From Ideonella sp. (lineage in GTDB: Bacteria > Pseudomonadota > Gammaproteobacteria > Burkholderiales > Burkholderiaceae_C), in NCBI GenBank assembly GCA_015075165.1, contig JABTUY010000001.1, forward strand, positions 558,001-622,000: a DNA stretch of 64,000 bases. The letters are read 5' to 3'. The notes beneath the pieces were generated by a model. The model was given only the letters and a program-made list of their open reading frames with translations, had not been told where the DNA came from and searched no databases. Made by a program: the position numbers and the translations under genes. Positions within the stretch are counted from its first letter, which is position 1. Every line of letters begins with the position of its first letter. Of this stretch, positions 38,367-49,000 are shown in pieces.

Positions 38367-38442
38367 GGTCGAAACGCTTCCTGCGCACGCCGGGAGGCGC
38401 GAATCATGCCACGCGCTTACGCGGCGATACACTGCGCCGGCC

Positions 38443-38988
38443 ATGCTGGAAGCGCGTCGCATCAAGCACTGCCGCGCCTGCGGCACCGTGGTGGAGTACC
38501 GCGTGCCGAGCGACGACAACCGCGAGCGCGCGGTGTGCCCGCGCTGCGGCACGGTGCACTACGAGAACCCGCTCAACGTGGTGGGCACGGTGCCGGTGTG
38601 GGGCGAGCAGGTGCTGCTGTGCAAGCGCGCGATCGAGCCGCGCTACGGCCTGTGGACGCTGCCGGCCGGGTTCATGGAGTTGGGCGAGACCACCGCCGAG
38701 GGCGCCGTGCGCGAGACCACCGAGGAAGCCGGCGCGCGCATCGAGCTGCAGGGCCTGTTCAGCCTGCTGAACGTGGTGCGCGTGGGGCAGGTGCACCTGT
38801 TCTACCGCGCGCGGCTGCTCGACGAGCGCTTCGACCCCGGCACCGAGACGATCGAGGCGCGGCTTTTTCACGAGCACGAGGTGCCGTGGGAGCAGATCGC
38901 CTTCCGCAGCGTGCGCGAAACCCTGCAACGTTTCTTCGAAGACCGCCGCCGCGGTCAATTCGGCGTGCACTGCGCCGATATCGGTTGA
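38443..38988 (+). CDS. NUDIX hydrolase with N-terminal zinc ribbon
   Basis: A 181-residue pyrophosphatase. The zinc ribbon is CRACG...CPRCG (about residues 10-36), followed by the Nudix box GFMELGETTAEGAVRETTEEAG with all key Glu and Gly residues. The arrangement resembles NudC/ADP-ribose-type hydrolases of Burkholderiales; the substrate is unknown. A -10-like TACACT at 38428-38433 puts transcription start within a few bases of the ATG. The stop lies two bases before the secretion-ATPase start, so this gene may share its transcript. Confidence 0.88.
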   Translation: MLEARRIKHCRACGTVVEYRVPSDDNRERAVCPRCGTVHYENPLNVVGTVPVWGEQVLLCKRAIEPRYGLWTLPAGFMELGETTAEGAVRETTEEAGARIELQGLFSLLNVVRVGQVHLFYRARLLDERFDPGTETIEARLFHEHEVPWEQIAFRSVRETLQRFFEDRRRGQFGVHCADIG

Positions 38989-38990
38989 CG

Positions 38991-41315
38991 ATGAACGCAA
39001 CCACCGACTCCGCCGCAAAGCCCGCCGCGCACCCGTCCGGCGGCGTGGCGCCGGGTGCTGCCGTGCCGTCGGCTACGGTCGGGCCGGGCGGTGACGCACC
39101 CGCCGCGACCCCTGCGGGTATTGCCGTGGCCGCGGCCGTGCCCGCCGCGGTGCCGCCGGCCGCCGCGCGGCTGCGCGAAGACCTGATCCACCCCGATCCA
39201 TTGCTCGACTGCATGGTCGAGCTGTGCCGTCTGCACGGTGTGGGCGCGTCGCGCGCCTCGCTGTCGGCCGGCCTGCCGCTGACCGCGGGCCGCCTGTCGC
39301 TCGAACTGGTCGAGCGCGCCGCCGCGCGTGCCGGCATGTCGGCGCGGCTGCAGCGGCTGAAGCTCGACGCGATCGACCCGCTGGCGCTGCCGGCGATCCT
39401 GATCCTGGCCGGCAACAAGGCCTGCGTGCTGCAGGGCTTCAGCGCCGACGGCGCCCAGGCCCAGGTGCTGCTGCCCGAGAGCGGGCAAGGCGCGGTCACG
39501 CTCGGCCGCGACGAGTTGGCCGCGCGCTACAGCGGCGTGGTGCTGTTCGTGCGGCCGCACTTCCGCTTCGACCAGCGCGCGCCGTTGCAGCGCGCCGAGC
39601 GCCGCGGTCACTGGTTCTGGAGCGCGGTGCTGGCGCAGCGCTTCGTCTACCGCGACGTGCTGCTGGCCGCGCTGCTGGTCAACCTGTTCGCGCTGGCGTT
39701 CCCGCTGTTCTCGATGAACGTCTACGACCGCGTGGTGCCGAACCACGCGGTCGAAACGCTGTGGGCGCTGGCGATCGGCGTCACGCTGATCCTGCTGGCC
39801 GACTTCGGGCTGCGCAAGCTGCGCAGCCGCTTCGTCGACGAGGCCAGCGCGCGCATCGACGTCGAGCTGTCGGCGCGGCTGATGGAGCGCGTGCTCGGCA
39901 TGCGGCTCGAGAACAAGCCCGAGTCGGTGGGCTCGTTCGCGTCGAACCTGCGCGGCTTCGAGCAGGTGCGCGACTTCATCGCCTCGAGCACCGTCACCGC
40001 GCTGATCGACCTGCCGTTCGCGGTACTGTTCGTGCTGGTCACGCTGTGGATCTCGCCGTGGCTGGCGATCCCGACGGTGGCGGTGTTCGCGATCATCGTG
40101 ATCACCGGGTACATCGCGCAGCACCGGCTGCACGAGCTGTCGCAGACCACCTACCGCGCCAGTGCGCAGCGCAACGCCACGCTGATCGAGAGCCTGACCG
40201 GCATCGAGACCATCAAGACCCAGGGCGCCGAAAGCGTGGTCCAGGCGCGCTGGGAGCGCGTGAACACGTTTCTCGCGCGCATCAACGTGCGCATGCGCGG
40301 CCTGTCGTCGGGCGCGATGTACGCAGTGGCCACTCTGTCTCAGCTTGCCAGCGTGACGATCATCCTGATCGGTGTATACCTGATCAGCCAGCGCGAGCTG
40401 ACGATGGGCGGCCTGATCGCCAGCACGATGCTGGCCGGTCGCGCACTGCAACCGGCCGGCCAGATCGTCGGCCTGCTGATGCAGTACCAGGGCGCGCGCA
40501 CCGCGCTCGAGTCGCTCGACCGCTTGATGGCCAACCCGGTCGAGCGGCCGACGCCGGCCGAGGGCGGCCAGCCGTTCGTGCAGCGCCGCGAGTTCAAGGG
40601 CGAGATCGAGTTCCGCAACGTGCGCTTCAAGTACCCGGGCCGCGACGACGTCGCGCTCGACGGCGTGAGCTTCCGCGTGGCACCGGGCGAGCGCGTGGCG
40701 CTGATCGGCCGCGTCGGCTCGGGCAAGTCGACGATCCAGCGGCTGACGATGGGGCTGTACCAGCCCACCGACGGCTCCGTGCTGCTCGACGGCACCGACC
40801 TGCGCCAGCTCGACCCGGCCGACGTGCGCCGCGGCGTCGGCTGCGTCTCGCAGGACGTGCTGCTGTTCTACGGCTCGCTGCGCGAGAACATCACGCTCGG
40901 CCTGCCCTATGCCGACGATTCGGCCGTGCTGGCCGCGGCCGAGACCGCGGGCCTGGCCGACTTCGTGAACCGCCATCCGCGCGGCTTCGACATGCCGGTG
41001 GGCGAACGCGGCGAGTCGCTCTCGGGCGGCCAGCGCCAGTGCGTGGGCCTGGCGCGCGCGCTGCTGCACAACGCACCGGTGCTGCTGCTCGACGAGCCGA
41101 CCAGCGCGATGGATTTCTCCACCGAAGCGCAGATCACGCAGCGCATCAGCGCGTGGGCGCAGCACAAGACCGTGCTGCTGGTGACGCACCGCACGTCGCT
41201 GCTGTCGCTGGTGTCACGCGTGATCGTGATCGACGGCGGCAAGGTGGTGGCCGACGGCCCGCGCGAGCGCATCATGGAAGCGCTGCAGACCGGGCGCATC
41301 GCCCGCGCGGCATGA
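38991..41315 (+). CDS. lapB: Type I secretion ABC transporter (LapB/RTX-exporter type)
   Basis: A 774-residue inner-membrane exporter ATPase. A Pro/Ala-rich N-terminus (1-60) leads to a C39-like domain (DPLLDCMVELCRLHGV, about 66-190) that appears not to be a working peptidase. Six membrane segments follow (MNVYDRVVPNHAVETLWALA marks the start), then the nucleotide-binding domain: Walker A GRVGSGKS (573-580), LSGGQRQ and LLLDEPTSAMD. C39-like domains without protease activity are the rule for exporters of Lap-type adhesins and dock the unfolded substrate. The next gene overlaps as ATGA, and the adhesin follows; this gives the lapB name by analogy. Confidence 0.92.
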   Translation: MNATTDSAAKPAAHPSGGVAPGAAVPSATVGPGGDAPAATPAGIAVAAAVPAAVPPAAARLREDLIHPDPLLDCMVELCRLHGVGASRASLSAGLPLTAGRLSLELVERAAARAGMSARLQRLKLDAIDPLALPAILILAGNKACVLQGFSADGAQAQVLLPESGQGAVTLGRDELAARYSGVVLFVRPHFRFDQRAPLQRAERRGHWFWSAVLAQRFVYRDVLLAALLVNLFALAFPLFSMNVYDRVVPNHAVETLWALAIGVTLILLADFGLRKLRSRFVDEASARIDVELSARLMERVLGMRLENKPESVGSFASNLRGFEQVRDFIASSTVTALIDLPFAVLFVLVTLWISPWLAIPTVAVFAIIVITGYIAQHRLHELSQTTYRASAQRNATLIESLTGIETIKTQGAESVVQARWERVNTFLARINVRMRGLSSGAMYAVATLSQLASVTIILIGVYLISQRELTMGGLIASTMLAGRALQPAGQIVGLLMQYQGARTALESLDRLMANPVERPTPAEGGQPFVQRREFKGEIEFRNVRFKYPGRDDVALDGVSFRVAPGERVALIGRVGSGKSTIQRLTMGLYQPTDGSVLLDGTDLRQLDPADVRRGVGCVSQDVLLFYGSLRENITLGLPYADDSAVLAAAETAGLADFVNRHPRGFDMPVGERGESLSGGQRQCVGLARALLHNAPVLLLDEPTSAMDFSTEAQITQRISAWAQHKTVLLVTHRTSLLSLVSRVIVIDGGKVVADGPRERIMEALQTGRIARAA

Positions 41316-42850
41316 GAAGCTTGACGATGAGCGCGCGCGACGATCCCCAGGCCACGCTGCACCCGGTGGGCACGGCCTCGCGGTCGGCCCTGGTGCCGCC
41401 CGCCGGCATGCCGGCGGCCGCACCGGCTGGTGCCGAGGCACCGTTCGTCGGCGCGCGCGCGATCGCCGTGCTCGAACGCGTGCGCGTCGCGCTCGATCCG
41501 CTCACTCGCCGGCTGCTCGGCCCGACGGTGAGCGACGCCGAGGCGCGACACGCCGGCGTCGAGACCTTCGAGCGCGAGGCCGATGCGCTGATCTCGCGCC
41601 AGCGCACGCGCGGCGCGCAGACCCTCGTGCGCGCCGCCGCGGTGGCCGTGGCCGCACTGCTGCTGTGGGCCGCGCTGGCACCGGTCGACGAGGTCACGCG
41701 CGGCGAGGCGCGCGTGGTGCCGTCGCGCCAGTTGCAGGTGGTGCAGTCGCTCGACGGCGGCGTGGTGGCCGAGATCCTGGTGCGCGAAGGCCAGCTGGTC
41801 GAGGCCGGCCAGCTGCTGCTGCGCATCGACGAGACACGCGCCGGCGCTGGCGTGCGCGAGAGCGCGGCACAGGGTTTCTCGCTGCGCGCACGCGCGGCGC
41901 GGCTGCGCGCGATCGCCGACGGCACCCGCTTCGTCGCACCGGCCGGGCGCGACGACGACGAGAAGCGCGTGGCGCTCGACGAGCAGCGGCTGTACGAAGC
42001 GCGCACCAGCGAGCTGGCGACCACGCTCCTGGTGATCCGCCAGCAACAGGCGCAGAAGCAGCAGGAGCTGACCGAGGCGCAGTCCAAGCGCAGCACCGCC
42101 GCGCGTGCGCTCGACCTCGCGCAGCAGGAACTGGCGCAAACGCGGCCGCTGCTGGCCACCGGCGCGGTGTCGCAGGTCGACGTGCTGCGGCTCGAGCGCG
42201 ACGTGGTGCGCTTTCGCGGTGAGATGGAGCAGGCCGGCGCGCAGATCGCGCGTGCCCAGGCCGCGATCGGCGAGGTGCAGCGCAAGGCGCAGGAGGCCGA
42301 GATCTCGTTCCGCAACGAAGCGCGCAAGGATCTGGCCGACACGATGGCCAAGCTCAACGCGCTGAACGAAGGCGCGGTGGCGCTGGCCGACAAGGTCGAC
42401 AAGGCGCAGGTCAAGTCGCCGGTGCGCGGCCGCGTGCAACGGCTGCTGGCCAACACCGTCGGCGGCGTCGTGCAGCCGGGCAAGGACATCGTCGAGATCG
42501 TGCCGCTGGACGACACCCTGGTGCTCGAGGCGCGCGTGCTGCCGAAGGACATCGCCTTCATCCACCCGGGCCAGAGTGCCAACGTCAAGTTCACCGCCTA
42601 CGACTTCTCGATCTACGGCGGGCTCGATGCGAAGGTGGAGAACATCTCGCCCGACAGCGTGGTCGACGAGAAGGGCAACTCGTACTACGTGGTGCGCGTG
42701 CGCACGCTGAAGGCCGGCTTCGGCGACAAGATGCCGATCATCCCCGGCATGACCGCCGAGGTGGACATCCTCACCGGCCGCAAATCGGTGCTGAGCTACC
42801 TGCTCAAGCCGGTGCTGAAGGTGCATTCGCGCGCACTGAGCGAGCGGTAA
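41312..42850 (+). CDS. lapC: Type I secretion membrane-fusion protein (HlyD/LapC type)
   Basis: A 512-residue periplasmic adaptor. It has a cytoplasmic N-terminus of about 104 residues, one transmembrane helix (about 105-124, AAAVAVAALLLWAALAPVDE), a lipoyl-like half motif (GGVVAEILVREGQLVEAGQ), a long helical hairpin (about 190-355, e.g. ELATTLLVIRQQQAQKQQEL), and the HlyD signature toward the end (VKSPVRGRVQRLLANTVGGVV). It bridges the exporter ATPase to a TolC-like outer-membrane channel. An ATG at 41327 (MSARDDPQ) is an alternative start. The TolC partner is not in the window. Confidence 0.92.
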   Translation: MRSLTMSARDDPQATLHPVGTASRSALVPPAGMPAAAPAGAEAPFVGARAIAVLERVRVALDPLTRRLLGPTVSDAEARHAGVETFEREADALISRQRTRGAQTLVRAAAVAVAALLLWAALAPVDEVTRGEARVVPSRQLQVVQSLDGGVVAEILVREGQLVEAGQLLLRIDETRAGAGVRESAAQGFSLRARAARLRAIADGTRFVAPAGRDDDEKRVALDEQRLYEARTSELATTLLVIRQQQAQKQQELTEAQSKRSTAARALDLAQQELAQTRPLLATGAVSQVDVLRLERDVVRFRGEMEQAGAQIARAQAAIGEVQRKAQEAEISFRNEARKDLADTMAKLNALNEGAVALADKVDKAQVKSPVRGRVQRLLANTVGGVVQPGKDIVEIVPLDDTLVLEARVLPKDIAFIHPGQSANVKFTAYDFSIYGGLDAKVENISPDSVVDEKGNSYYVVRVRTLKAGFGDKMPIIPGMTAEVDILTGRKSVLSYLLKPVLKVHSRALSER

Positions 42851-42873
42851 GACCGCACGCTTCGCGCACGCAA

Positions 42874-42891
42874 GGCCGCGTCACGGCGGCC
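42874..42891 (+). terminator. Weak hairpin after lapC
   Basis: GGCCGC (42874-42879) pairs with GCGGCC (42886-42891) around a 6-nt loop, 24 bp after the lapC stop. There is no T tract, so termination may be partial and read-through into the adhesin gene is possible. Confidence 0.3.
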
Positions 42892-42939
42892 GAAGTGCAA
42901 ACGAAGACTCCCGCCTGCATCGATGCGAATACACATTTG

Positions 42940-43002
42940 GTGACGAGCGTCACGGCGCTGCCGCCGCGTCCACTCGAAGCCGCAGTGAACCCCGACTATC
43001 CT
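42940..43002 (+). promoter_or_regulatory. CRP/Clp-like site and putative promoter of the giant adhesin gene
   Basis: GTGACG-AG-CGTCAC (42940-42953) is a perfect dyad containing the CRP-family core GTGA-N6-TCAC. A -10-like TATCCT lies at 42997-43002; transcription would begin near 43009, putting the dyad at about -62, the class I activator position. AAAGGGA precedes the ATG at 43040. CRP-family proteins that respond to cyclic di-GMP (Clp, Bcam1349) control biofilm genes in related bacteria; linking one to this site is inference. Confidence 0.45.
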
Positions 43003-43039
43003 TCGTCCTGCATTTGCGCACGCGCGCAAAGGGACTCTC

Positions 43040-46000
43040 ATGCCGATGATGGACAAGACCGAATTTGGATTGGTGATCGCGATCTGGGGTCAGGCCTGGG
43101 TACGCGATGCCGACGGCAGGTTCCGCGCGCTGAAGCTCGGCGACGCGGTGCATCGGGGTTCGATGGTGCTGACCGCGCAGGATTCGATCGTGCAGATCGC
43201 GCAGACGCGGGAGTCGCAGACGCAGGAACCGCCGACCACGCAAGGCGCTGAGCACGCTGGCAGCGACAGCAAGCACCACAAGGCCAAGACCGACGCCATC
43301 GGCGACGACGCCGAGCGCGCGATCACCGAGTTGAACCGCGGCGAACCGGACGCCGCACCGGCGGCCGGCCTGGCCGGCGGCGACGGCGGCGACCTCACGC
43401 CCGGCTACCGTGTCGAGCGCATCGTCGAACTCGTCACGCCGGCGAGCCTGCGGGTCGACGTCGGTACCGAGCCGCTCGCCTACCGACCCAACTACGCCAC
43501 CGCGCCCGAGCTGCAATCGGCGTCTTTGGCCCTGCCCTCGCTGGTGATCAATGCCGTCGAGCAGGGGCCCGACGTCACGTTCGGCCTGACCGCGCCGCAA
43601 GGCATCGCGCAGGTGCGCGTCGATGCCGTGCCCACGGTGGGCCAGCTCACGCACGCCAACGGTTCGCCGGTGGTGGTGGGCGAGCTGCTGACGCCGCAGC
43701 AGCTCGCGGCGCTGGTCTACGTGCCGCCGGCCGACTACCTGCCCGGCACGCCGGTGGGCGAGCTGCGCTACAGCGCGAGCATCGGCGCCGCCAGCGGCAG
43801 CGGCACCGTGCACTTCATCGTCGAGCCGGTCAACGATGCACCGCTGGCGGTGTCGGGTTCGACCACCGGCGCCGAGGACGCGACCATTCCGGCGGCGCTG
43901 ACCGGCACCGACGTCGACGGCACGGTCACCTCGGTCACGATCACGCAGCTGCCGACGCTCGGCACGCTGCTGCTGGCCGACGGCGTCACGCCGGTCGCCG
44001 TGGGCCAGGTGCTCAGCGCGGCGCAGGCCGCGGGCCTGCTGTTCCGCCCCGACCCCAACGTGTCGGGCGCCACGACCGTCGGCTTCACCGTCACCGACAA
44101 CGACGGCGCCATATCGACCCCGGGCAACTGGAACTTCGCGATCACTGCGGTCGACGATGCGCCGCAGGCCACGCCCGACACCTTCACGGTGGCCGAAGAC
44201 GGCAGCGTGACGATTGCCGTGCTCGGCAACGACAGCGACGTCGAAGGCAGCCCGCTGACGATCACGCAGATCAACGGCCAGCCGATCGTCGACGGCGGCG
44301 CGGCGGTGTTGGTGCCGCATGGCAGTGTGCAACTGGTGGGCGGCCAGCTCGTCTTCACGCCCGAGCCCGACTACAACGGCCCGGCCACGTTCAGCTACAC
44401 CGTCTCCGACGGCGTCAACAGCAGCACCGCGCTCGTCACGGGCACGGTCGCGCCGCAACCCGACGCGCCGGTGGCGCGCGACGACAGCTTCACCGTCGCC
44501 GAGGACGCCACCGTCACGATCAACGTGCGCGGCAACGACCGCGACGCCGATGGCGACACGCTGACCGTCACGCAGGTCAACGGCAGCCCGATCACCGACG
44601 GCGGCCCGGCGGTCGCGGTACCCAACGGCAGCGTGCAGCTGACCGGTGGCCAGCTGGTGTTCACGCCGGCGCCGAACTACAACGGCCCGGCGACGTTCAC
44701 CTACACCGTCAGCGACGGCAGCAGCAGTGCCACCGCCACCGTCACCGGCACCGTGACGCCGGCCGACGATGCGCCGCAGGCCACTGTGCCGGCCGCGCAG
44801 ACCGCCAGCGAAGACGGCGCGCTGGTGTTCGCCAGCGGCAGCGGCAACGCGCTGGCGGTGGCCGATGCCGACGGTGGCAACCTGAGCGTCACGATCGACG
44901 TCAGCCACGGCGGCTTCACGCTGGCCGGCACCGCCGGCCTGACGGTCAGCGGCAACGGCAGCGGCAGCGTCACGCTCACCGGCAGCGCGGCGGCGATCAA
45001 CGCCGCGCTCGACGGCGCACGCTACACGCCCGCCGCCGACTACAACGGCGCCGCGGCGCTGAACCTCTCGGTCAGCGACGGCAGCACGGCCAGCGCCGGC
45101 AGCGTGCCGATCACCGTGGTCGCGGTAGCCGACATCGCCGATGACGCGGTGACGACCAACGAAGACACGCCGGTCGCGATCGCCGTGCTCGGCAACGACA
45201 GCTTCGAAGGCACGCCGGTGATCACCGCGGTCAACGGCCAGGCGATCGTCGCCGGCGGCCCCGCGGTGGCGGTGGCCCACGGCAGCGTCGCGCTCGACGC
45301 GAGCGGCCAGCTGGTGTTCACGCCGGCGGCCAACTACAACAACACGCCGGCCACGCCGACGACCTTCAGCTACACCGTGAGCTCCGGCGGCGTCAGCGAA
45401 ACCGCCAACGTCGCGGTCAGCGTGACGCCGGTGCCCGACGTGGCCACCGTCAGCCTCACCGCGGCGCCCAGCGTCGCCGAAGGCGGCAGCATCGTCTACA
45501 CCGCCACGCTGACAGCACCGGCGTTGAGCCCGGTGACCGTGACGCTGGCCAACGGCGCGACGATCACGATCGGCAACGGCGCCAGCTCAGGCAGCGTGGC
45601 CGTGCCCGCACCCGGCGACGACGCCTACCTCGACGCCGGCAGCGTCGCGACGACGATCGCCAGCGCGGCCGGCGGCGGCTTCGACGTGCTCAACGTCGAC
45701 CCCAGCGCAGCCAGCACCGCGATCACCGACACGATCGACGTGACGACGTTGTCGCTCACCGCGAGCCCGGGCGTCGCCGAGGGCGGCAACATCGTCTACA
45801 CCGCATCGCTGACGCAGCCGGCGCAGACTCCGGTCAGCGTCACGCTGAGCAACGGTGCGGTGATCGCGATCGCCGCCGGCGCCAGCAGCGGCACGGTGAG
45901 CGTGCCGGCACCGGCCGACGACACGCATCTCGACGCCGGCAACGTGTCGGCATCGATCACCGGCGCCAGCGGCGGCAACTTCGAGAACCTGGTGGTCGAC

Positions 46001-49000
46001 GCCACGCCGGCGACGACCAGTGTCAGCGACACGATCGACACCACCACCGTCTCGCTCGCCGCCACGCCGAGCGTCGCCGAGGGCGGCGCGATTGTCTACA
46101 CCGCGAGCCTGACCAGCCCGGCGCAGACCGCGCTCACCGTCACGCTGAGCAACGGCGCGGTGATCACCATTGCGGCCGGCGCCAGCAGCGGCACGGTGAG
46201 CGTGCCGGTGCACGCCGACAGCGTGTACGTCGACTCCGACAGCGCATCGGCGACGATCGCATCGGCGGTCGGCGGCAACTTCGAGGCACTGGCGATCGAC
46301 CCGGCCGCGGCGACGACCGCGATCACCGACACGCCCGACACCACCACCGTCTCGCTGGCGGCGAGCCCATCGGTGGCCGAGGGCGGCGCGATCACCTACA
46401 CCGCGAGCCTGACCGCACCGGCGCAGACGCCCGTCAGCGTGGTGCTGACCAACGGCGCGACGATCACCATCGCCGCCGGCGCCAGCGCCGGCAGCGTCAG
46501 CGTGCCCGCGCCCGCCGACGACGTGTACACCGATGCCGGCAGCGTCGCGGCGTCGATCGCCAGCGCCAGCGGCGGCAACTTCGAGACCCTGGTAGTCAAC
46601 GGCACGGCCGCGACCACCACGGTGACCGACACCATCGATACCAGCACGGTGTCGCTCACCGCGAGCGCGAGCGTCGCCGAGGGCGGCAGCATCGTCTACA
46701 CCGCGAGCCTGACCAACCCGGCGCAGACCGCGGTCACCGTCACGCTGAGCAACGGCGCCACGATCACCATCGCCGCCGGCGCCAGCAGCGGTACCGTCAG
46801 CGTGCCGGTGCACGCCGACACGCCGTATGCCGATTCCGGCACCGTCTCGGCCACGATCACCACCGCGTCGGGCGGCAACTTCGAGGCGCTGGCGATCGAC
46901 CCGGCGGCCGCGAACACCGCGGTCACCGACACGCCCGACACGACCACGCTGAGCCTCACGGCAACACCGAGCGTCGCCGAGGGCGGCAGCATCGTCTACA
47001 CCGCGAGCCTGACCAGCCCGGCGCAGACCGCGCTCACCGTCACGCTCGACAACGGCGCGACGATCACCATCGCGGCCGGCGCCAGCTCGGGCAGCATCAG
47101 CGTGCCCGCGCCGGGCGAAGACGTCTACACCGACGCCGGCAGCGTCGCGGCGTCGATCGCCGGCGCCAGCGGCGGCAACTTCGAGAACCTGGTCGTCAGC
47201 AGCACGCCGGCGACCACCGCGGTCACCGACACGATCGACACGACGACGCTGTCGCTCAGCGGCGCGGCGTCGGTGATCGAAGGCGGCACGGCGGTCTACA
47301 CGCTCTCGCTGACCAGCCCCGCACAGACCGCGGTGACGGTCACGCTCACCTACAGCGGCACCGCCGGCAACGGCACCGACTACACCGGCGTGGCCACGGT
47401 CACGATCCCGGCCGGCGCGTCGAGCGTCAACTTCGACGTCGCGACGATCGACGACGCGCTGTTCGAGGGCAGCGAGAACTTCACCGTCGCGATCGGCTCG
47501 GCCAGTGGCGGCAACTTCGAGAACCTGGTTGTCAGCGGCAGCAACAACAGCGTGGCGACCACGCTGATCGACGACGACACGTCACCGTCGATCGCGGTGT
47601 CCGACACCACCGTGGTCGAGGGCGGCTTCGCCGTGTTCACCGTCAGCCTGTCGAGCGCCAGCGCGACGCCCACCACCTTCACGCCTGCGCTGGCCAGCGG
47701 CTCGGCCATCGTCGGCACCGACACGGCAACCGCGCTCGAGTACTTCGACGGCGCCGCGTGGGTACCGGTGACGGCCGCTGGCGTGACGATCGCCGCCGGC
47801 GCCACCGCGGTGCAGGTGCGCGTCGCGACCACCGACGACCCTGTCGCCGACTCCGGCGAGACCTTCCGCCTCGAGGTGACCGTGAACGCCGGCACCACCG
47901 CCAACGCGACCGCGTTCGGCACCGGCACGATCACCGACGAAGCCGTGCCCGGACCGGAGGACACGACCAACCTGACGCTCAGCGCCTCACCGAGCGTGGC
48001 CGAGGGCGGCACGATCACCTACACCGCATCGTTGAGCCACCCGGCCGCGTCGACGCTGAACGTCACGCTGAGCAACGGTGCGGTCATTTCGATCGCGGCC
48101 GGCGCGAGCACCGGCACGGTGGCCGTGGCGGCGCCCGGCGACGACGTGTATGTCGACGCCGGCAACGTCGCGGCGACGATCGCATCGACCAGCGGCGGCA
48201 GCTTCGAGGCGCTGGTGGTCAACCCGGCCGCCGCGGTGACCGCGATCGCCGACACGCCCGACACCACCACCGTCAGCCTCAGTGCGAGCCCAAGCGTCGC
48301 CGAAGGCGGCAGCATCGTCTACACCGCGAGCCTGACCGCACCGGCACAGACCGCGGTGACCGTGAACCTGAGCAACGGCGCGACGATCACGATCGTCGCC
48401 GGCGCCAGCACCGGCAGCGTGAGCGTGCCCGCGCCCGGCGACGACGTGTACAGCGACGCCGGCAGCGTGTCGGCGACGATCAGCACCGCCACCGGCGGCA
48501 ACTTCGAGAACCTGGCGATCAGCGGCACGCCCGCGACCACGACGATCACCGACACGGCCGATGCCACCACGGTGTCGCTCACCGCAACGCCGAGCGTCGC
48601 CGAGGGCGGCACGATCGTCTACACCGCGGCGCTGACCGCGCCGGCGCAGACCGCCGTCACCGTCACGCTGAGCAACGGTGCAGTGATCACGATCGCGGCC
48701 GGCGCGAGCAGCGGCACGGTCAATGTCGCGGCACCGGCCGACGACACGGTCGTCGACGCCGGCAGCGTCGCGGCGACGATCGCGTCGGCCACCGGCGGCA
48801 ACTTCGAGAGCCTGCTCGTGAATGCGACGCCGGCGACCACTGCCGTCACCGACACGATCGACATCACCACCGTCAGCCTGGCGGCGAGCCCGAGCGTCGC
48901 CGAAGGCGGCGCGATCACCTACACCGCCACGCTGACCAGCGCGGCGCAGACCGCGGTCACCGTCACGCTCGACAACGGCGCGACGATCACGATCGCCGCC

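Noticed and set aside
36882-38990. Very long N-terminal extension of the secretion ATPase frame
   Set aside because: It runs through maiA, the hydrolase and the NUDIX gene in the wrong phase; the ATG at 38991 gives the normal exporter length.
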